Source: an uncultured candidate division Zixibacteria bacterium (GTDB lineage Bacteria; Zixibacteria; MSB-5A5; GN15; FEB-12). Taken from it: a stretch of DNA of 10,674 nucleotides. A model generated the notes under the pieces. That model was not told the DNA's origin and did not search any database. It saw only the letters and a program-made list of their open reading frames with translations. The translations under genes and the position numbers were made by a program. Each line of letters opens with the position of its first letter. Positions within the stretch are counted from its first letter, which is position 1. The DNA lies in contig CAJVYT010000128.1 of NCBI GenBank assembly GCA_913009765.1, positions 1-10,674 of the forward strand, given 5' to 3'. Of this stretch, positions 7,837-10,674 are shown one piece after another.

Positions 7837-8739
7837 TTACAGAGTTTTATCTTTTTGCTGTTTCTCCCCTGATTTCTTAACGAAATTAGAATAAAGCACT
7901 CTACTATTATATCGTTCTTCAGAAGAATCAAACTCTTCCATCGATATTTTTCCTTCTCTAAATAGTATAGAGTTCTGATGCTTTTCTGCTCTCCATGTCT
8001 TTTTCATCTTACCGACAGTTAAGCCATGCGCGATGTTTATCCCCGTTACAATTTGTTCTTTTGCTTTATGGAAAATTCCCCCTTTATGGGTTAAGGGGTG
8101 AATCTTAAAGCCTTCTTCCTTGACGACTTTATTTGCCATGCGAATAAATCCATCCGGGAAGTTACTCCCAGAAAAGGTTATATCATCGCAATATATAGTG
8201 AACTTATCAATGCCCCATTGTTGTGCTAAGGGGTACAATCTTCTTTGTAAACGAAATGTCACAATGTTTGCAATATCTGTACTTGTAGGTGCACCCTGGG
8301 GAAGTTGGTAATTTACAGTTACTAATTTAGTAATTAGCACGGCCAAAGGCCGCGGGCATCCGAGTTCATCAATTAAAGCATTGTTAACCCTTTCCGGGCG
8401 GACAGACGGAAAAAATGACTTCATGTCAAACGTGAATATAACATCACTGCCATAATGCTCACTTGCATTTGTAATATTAGACTTTTTCTTTATTCCATAA
8501 TGGGAAAAACGAGAAGGTATAATGTTGGAAAATATTAATTTATGTAGTTTTTTTTGAACTTTTTTTAACTGTGATTTTGGGGATGAGAAATTTCTAAATC
8601 CACCTGACGATTTTGGCTCATTCCATGTGGTATACAGTTTATTAGGGTTATTGGCTAAATACCAAAGGTCGTTCTCTGACACACTGAGAAGGTTTGCTAA
8701 TTCAGCGATACTGTTGACAGGAAAAAGGGGGTGGTTCAC
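7837..8739 (-). CDS. retron-type reverse transcriptase
   Basis: Makes DNA from a structured RNA template. The 300 residues have the order of a retron RT: NAxxH as NASEH (91-95, retron region X), FDMKSFFPSV with catalytic D105, QLPQGAPTS (145-153), the catalytic box YCDD (183-186, Cys in place of the usual Ala) and VTG (231-233, retron region Y) with a basic C-terminal thumb. Length is typical of retron RTs (~300-320). The start is GTG (8739-8737), overlapping the upstream HTH gene by four bases (GTGA), so the two are translationally coupled. There is no fused effector domain, so any toxin must be a neighbour. DGR and group II intron RTs are less likely, because there is no maturase/endonuclease domain, no variable repeat nearby, and the NAxxH and VTG pair points to retrons. 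Confidence 0.88.
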   Translation of the reverse strand: MNHPLFPVNSIAELANLLSVSENDLWYLANNPNKLYTTWNEPKSSGGFRNFSSPKSQLKKVQKKLHKLIFSNIIPSRFSHYGIKKKSNITNASEHYGSDVIFTFDMKSFFPSVRPERVNNALIDELGCPRPLAVLITKLVTVNYQLPQGAPTSTDIANIVTFRLQRRLYPLAQQWGIDKFTIYCDDITFSGSNFPDGFIRMANKVVKEEGFKIHPLTHKGGIFHKAKEQIVTGINIAHGLTVGKMKKTWRAEKHQNSILFREGKISMEEFDSSEERYNSRVLYSNFVKKSGEKQQKDKTL

Positions 8740-9035
8740 GCTATTTTTCTTCTTTGAAATAACAGTAAAGCAGCAATATTTTCCTGTAGCGTCAGATATT
8801 TTGCCGAGTTTTTATTGTCGAATTCTACAGGAACATCGGTAGATAAGAAATCGAGAGCGTCTCTAGATACATTAAATTCTTTAGCAATGCGAACAATTAA
8901 GTCAGAACTCGGAATACGTTTACTAGTTTCTATAAGACATAAATAATTTGAGGATATACCCAGTTTCTCTGAAAGGTCTATTTGTGAAATCCCACAACTT
9001 ATTCGTAGGGTTTTAATTAACTGCCCAAGTTTCAT
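8736..9035 (-). CDS. Cro/CI-type HTH protein coupled to the reverse transcriptase
   Basis: Ninety-nine residues. The first ~65 are a canonical xre-type DNA-binding fold (LIKTLRISCGISQIDLSEKLGISSNYLCLIETSKRIPS, shown here as consecutive segments LIKTLRISCGIS / QIDLSEKLGISSNY / LCLIETSKRIPS). The ~35-residue tail (VPVEFDNKNSAKYLTLQENI) has no recognised domain. The ATG at 9035 has an AGGA at good spacing. The gene ends inside the RT start codon. HTH proteins accompany one recognised retron class (type VI in the Mestre classification, from memory), so it may be either the retron accessory/effector or an operon repressor. Operator-like repeats at 9825-9841 and 9106-9124 fit repression. Confidence 0.85.
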   Translation of the reverse strand: MKLGQLIKTLRISCGISQIDLSEKLGISSNYLCLIETSKRIPSSDLIVRIAKEFNVSRDALDFLSTDVPVEFDNKNSAKYLTLQENIAALLLFQRRKIA

Positions 9036-9091
9036 TGATTTGTCCTGTTGTATCTATATAAATTCACTTGATTTAAAAAAAATTAACGGCG

Positions 9092-9379
9092 TTACTTTAT
9101 GAAGATTTGACTGATCAAAGTGACCGCTTGTGGCACAAGCTCTGAAAGGAGCCTGTCTAGTGCCAACAGCAATCCAAGAGAAAGAACAACAACAGCTCTT
9201 CTTATAATTCTCTTTTTCTGAGATACAGTTTCAACCTCCTCGTCGAAATCCTTCAGATAATTTTCCAATTTGTCCAAGGATTCTAAAGTAACTGGACCTA
9301 CCGAACTGCGCAAATCAGACAGATGCTTTCTTGAATCAGTGAGTAACTTTAAAACTATACTAATTTTAAGCTCCTTCAT
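9092..9379 (-). CDS. 95-residue protein with hydrophobic C-terminus, unrecognised
   Basis: I do not recognise this family. Residues 1-55 are charged and probably helical (KLLTDSRKHLSDL, LDKLENYLKDFDEEVE). A basic segment KKRIIRR (55-61) leads into a hydrophobic stretch AVVVLSLGLLLAL (62-74), a short polar break (DRLLSE) and a second hydrophobic stretch to the end (LVPQAVTLISQIFI, 81-94). That suggests one membrane anchor or a short hairpin with the N-terminus in the cytoplasm. It has the best Shine-Dalgarno in the window (9388-9397) and follows the structured RNA. It lies 56 bp ahead of the HTH-RT pair on the same strand, which makes it a candidate membrane effector of the retron-like system. 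It could also be an unrelated small toxin-like or structural gene. Confidence 0.7.
   Translation of the reverse strand: MKELKISIVLKLLTDSRKHLSDLRSSVGPVTLESLDKLENYLKDFDEEVETVSQKKRIIRRAVVVLSLGLLLALDRLLSELVPQAVTLISQIFIK
9106..9124. promoter_or_regulatory. second copy of the operator-like motif, upstream of the HTH gene
   Basis: TTTGACTGATCAAAGTGAC contains the same TTTGACT and TCAAAGTGAC as the sequence at 9825-9846, with three bases fewer between them. It lies inside the 3' end of the 95-residue gene, about 70 bp before the HTH start codon. It may be an internal operator, or coincidence constrained by coding. Confidence 0.35.
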
Positions 9380-9387
9380 ACCCTATC

Positions 9388-9397
9388 TCACCTCCTT
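9388..9397 (-). promoter_or_regulatory. near-perfect Shine-Dalgarno for the 95-residue gene
   Basis: AAGGAGGTGA on the minus strand, 8 nt before the ATG at 9379, fully complementary to the usual 16S 3' end. It confirms this strand and start over the opposite-strand ORF in the same place. Confidence 0.85.
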
Positions 9398-9445
9398 TTT
9401 GTGCTGGATTAATAGCGAAAGGAAGATGACAGTTTTACAGCCACG

Positions 9446-9698
9446 GCCATCTAAGCTCAAATGAAATTACTTCGTTCTCAGCGGTCCTTCCGCTAATCAT
9501 TTTCGTCAGTTTTTAAAACTGACTTGACTGTTTAAAAGATAAACAGTTCACATACGACTCATGACGAGTCATAGTGATAGCTTCATCCATTAGAAGATGA
9601 AGAAGGATTATTCCTGACGGCAGAAGTCTAACTGTCATTTTAATGCTGGCAGTGTAAACCCCCTCAGAAAGGAATTACATCCTGGAGCTTAGATAGGC
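9446..9698 (-). ncRNA. structured RNA, candidate retron msr-msd or regulatory leader
   Basis: On the minus strand ATCTAAGCTC (9694-9685) is perfectly complementary to GAGCTTAGAT (9458-9449). Past one bulged base the stem continues with GCC/GGC, giving a 13-bp helix that encloses ~226 nt, the layout of retron a1/a2 arms. Inside are perfect hairpins: CTTCATC/GATGAAG (9602-9581), GACTC/GAGTC (9570-9556), ACTGTTTA/TAAACAGT (9547-9527), GTCAGTTTT/AAAACTGAC (9523-9505) and AGCGG/CCGCT (9494-9480). It is transcribed in the direction of the RT and lies ahead of the operon. Against the retron call, no single long msd-like stem is seen. The alternative is a Firmicutes-type leader RNA controlling the 95-residue gene. 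Structure is well supported; identity is not. Confidence 0.5.
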
Positions 9699-9743
9699 AC
9701 AGTAGCAAAGGAGCTTTGTACTCACCTGTCTGATGCGACGATC

Positions 9744-9776
9744 GGTTGTCAAAGAACAACCCCGCGATTCGCGGGG
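9744..9776 (-). other. GC-rich double hairpin at the 5' end of the operon transcript
   Basis: On the minus strand CCCCGCG-AAT-CGCGGGG (9776-9760) is followed by TTGTTCTTT and then overlaps a second hairpin GGTTGT/ACAACC (9761-9744). It could be an intrinsic terminator for transcripts coming from the ADP-ribosylglycohydrolase gene, or a stabilising or attenuating 5' hairpin of the RNA starting near 9783. Confidence 0.5.
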
Positions 9777-9789
9777 GAAGTAATAGCTT

Positions 9790-9819
9790 ATTTAATCATA
9801 AATCAAGGACCAATGTCAA
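9790..9819 (-). promoter_or_regulatory. candidate promoter of the structured RNA and RT operon
   Basis: Minus-strand TTGACA (9819-9814) with an 18-nt spacer to TTAAAT (9795-9790, 4 of 6 bases; ATTAAA at 17 nt is the alternative). The start would be near 9783, just ahead of the GC-rich hairpin and the structured RNA. The palindrome at 9825-9841 lies directly upstream of the -35. Confidence 0.5.
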
Positions 9820-9824
9820 GTTTA

Positions 9825-9841
9825 TTTGACTTATAGTCAAA
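9825..9841. promoter_or_regulatory. operator-like palindrome at the RT operon promoter
   Basis: TTTGACT-TAT-AGTCAAA is a perfect 7+3+7 inverted repeat. An outer pair TGTCA (9814-9818) and TGACA (9843-9847) surrounds it, the inner one overlapping the -35 box. This size and position suit an xre-type dimer such as the HTH protein at 8736-9035. Confidence 0.5.
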
Positions 9842-10045
9842 GTGACAATGAAAAACACTTTAAATACAATAGATTATAAATATATATGGGGGTCATCCCT
9901 GAAGGTACACTTTTAACACTTCAGAGTACTGTATCCCGCCTAAAAATCATAAATATTTCGCAATAAATTCATGAACAACCTTTATTAATCGGGCATCAAG
10001 TATTTCTACTTCGACAAGCTCAGTACTTTTCCTCATCATAAGTAG
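9842..10045. other. intergenic region downstream of the ADP-ribosylglycohydrolase gene
   Basis: AT-rich and without a credible ORF. It holds a weak inverted repeat CTGAAG (9899-9904) / CTTCAG (9919-9924) with a 14-nt loop and no T tract, and the dispersed repeat at 10009-10025. Confidence 0.45.
10009..10025 (+). repeat. dispersed intergenic repeat, copy 3
   Basis: CTTCGACAAGCTCAGTA, the cleanest of three related copies in this window (others at 5237-5254 and 7635-7651). Similar sequences are familiar to me as dispersed intergenic repeats in other bacterial genomes, which is recollection and not a search. Confidence 0.55.
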
Positions 10046-10674
10046 CTACAAGGGATATTTAGTCGAAAATTCCTTCACAATCTGGATCAGCCGATCGTCC
10101 AGGATTTGAAAAACCTTATTCTCTATATGTTCAGGTACATGTTTATAAAAAGCCTGGGCAATTCCCCCGGTTATGCACGCTATAGTGTCGCTGTCGCCTC
10201 CGATGGAAATTGCCTTTCGTATGGCATCTTCATAATTCTCAGAGTCCAGGAATACGATGATAGACTCGGGCACTGTGCCCTGACATGTGGCGCTGTGGGT
10301 GTAGTGCTTTCTTAATTCTTCAAAAGTCCGGTTCAGATCGTATTTGAATGTTTTCTCAATATATTCTCTGATCTCCTGCTTGCTTTTTCCTTTTTTTGCC
10401 AGAAAAACAGCAGAGGCCGTGGCTTGCGCGCCTTTAATACCCTCCGGATGGTTATGGGAAACAGAAGCGCTTTTTTCCGCTTCCAAGAGCACTTCTTCTA
10501 ATGTATCAAATGCGAACCCGACAGGGCTTACCCGCATGGCAGATCCATTCCCGCAGCTGTTATACGGTGTGCTGTCTTTGCGCGCTGCCCATTTCCTGAA
10601 TAAAGGCCCATACCCGGCTTCCGGATAATACGAGTAATATCTTTTCAAGCTCTTTTCATACCCTTCATTATGAA
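10046..10674 (-). CDS. ADP-ribosylglycohydrolase family protein, 5' part missing
   Basis: Removes ADP-ribose from modified proteins or small molecules (DraG/ARH3-like hydrolases, binuclear Mg2+ site). The frame is open to the right edge (HNEGYEKSL precedes the TTG at 10648), so the C-terminal 208 residues are visible and the TTG is not the start. Family marks are YYPEAGYGPLFRKW, the NGSAMRVSPVG segment, SHNHPEG and the metal-binding GGDSDT about 50 residues from the end. The N-terminal GDxxGS and TDDT motifs lie outside the window. It is separated from the RT operon by a dispersed repeat and a possible terminator. DraG homologues also occur as housekeeping genes, so membership of the defence island is uncertain. 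Confidence 0.9.
   Translation of the reverse strand, partial: HNEGYEKSLKRYYSYYPEAGYGPLFRKWAARKDSTPYNSCGNGSAMRVSPVGFAFDTLEEVLLEAEKSASVSHNHPEGIKGAQATASAVFLAKKGKSKQEIREYIEKTFKYDLNRTFEELRKHYTHSATCQGTVPESIIVFLDSENYEDAIRKAISIGGDSDTIACITGGIAQAFYKHVPEHIENKVFQILDDRLIQIVKEFSTKYPL

Noticed and set aside
7837..8739. Diversity-generating retroelement or group II intron interpretation of the RT
   Set aside because: No template/variable repeat pair, no Avd gene, no maturase or intron domain V; the NAxxH and VTG motifs favour a retron.
9270..9464. Rightward 64-codon ORF opposite the 95-residue gene
   Set aside because: It has no good ribosome site and lies antisense to a gene with a near-perfect Shine-Dalgarno; its sequence looks like a shadow.
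9680..9735. Resemblance of the minus strand (GGTGAG...GCTCC) to the 5' end of an M-box Mg2+ riboswitch
   Set aside because: Only scattered short matches; the conserved core and 3' parts of the M-box are not found and the downstream gene is not a recognised Mg2+ transporter.
10106..10628. Rightward ORFs opposite the ADP-ribosylglycohydrolase gene
   Set aside because: The leftward frame has all family motifs; the rightward ones have none.
1..10674. Depletion of GGWCC, the predicted site of the SinI-like system
   Set aside because: By eye one site (5781-5785) lies in the first 9.29 kb and three lie between 9294 and 9811. Low G+C already makes the site rare, the specificity is itself inferred, and a hand count is not a test.
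1..10674. CRISPR array, tRNA or rRNA genes
   Set aside because: No regularly spaced direct repeats and no tRNA- or rRNA-like sequence were seen.

Overview
The window is a dense bacterial defence island. It carries at least four separate anti-invader modules and is cut off inside a gene at both ends. By eye, base composition is low in G+C (roughly 35-40%). Several promoters look like sigma-70 TTGACA/TATAAT types, and one gene has a near-perfect Shine-Dalgarno (AAGGAGGTGA). This fits a low-GC bacterium, possibly a Firmicute, but no rRNA, tRNA or housekeeping gene is present to fix the taxon.

Left block (1-3190): the 3' part of a GIY-YIG/RAMA-type nuclease gene, then vsr (mismatch repair endonuclease) and a SinI-like type II restriction endonuclease gene, all rightward and closely spaced. 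They converge on a leftward C5-cytosine methyltransferase. The endonuclease and methyltransferase stop codons interlock in the four bases CTAG. The methyltransferase has an extra N-terminal helix-turn-helix and its own strong promoter. Together these form a complete restriction-modification-repair cassette; the predicted target GGWCC rests on family resemblance only.

Middle block (3190-7511): a single-chain GmrSD-type (DUF262 + DUF1524) modification-dependent restriction enzyme with its own promoter, then a 683-residue protein fusing a SAMHD1/dGTPase-like HD phosphohydrolase to a C-terminal CYTH triphosphate-tunnel domain. Both active sites look intact. This fusion is one of the two most interesting objects in the window.

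Right block (7512-9850, leftward): a retron-type reverse transcriptase with NAxxH, YCDD and VTG motifs, translationally coupled to an upstream Cro/CI-type HTH gene. Ahead of that lies a 95-residue protein with a hydrophobic C-terminus, and before it a strongly structured noncoding stretch of about 330 nt. A 10-bp long-range stem, extended to 13 bp past a bulge, closes this stretch and encloses a run of perfect hairpins. The simplest reading is ncRNA - small membrane protein - HTH - RT, a retron-like system with an unfamiliar accessory gene. The same operator-like motif occurs at the promoter and again just upstream of the HTH gene.

Right edge (10046-10674): the C-terminal part of an ADP-ribosylglycohydrolase-family gene, leftward.

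Three intergenic gaps between modules each hold a copy of a short dispersed sequence related to CTTCGACAAGCTCAGTA, which suggests the island was assembled cassette by cassette.
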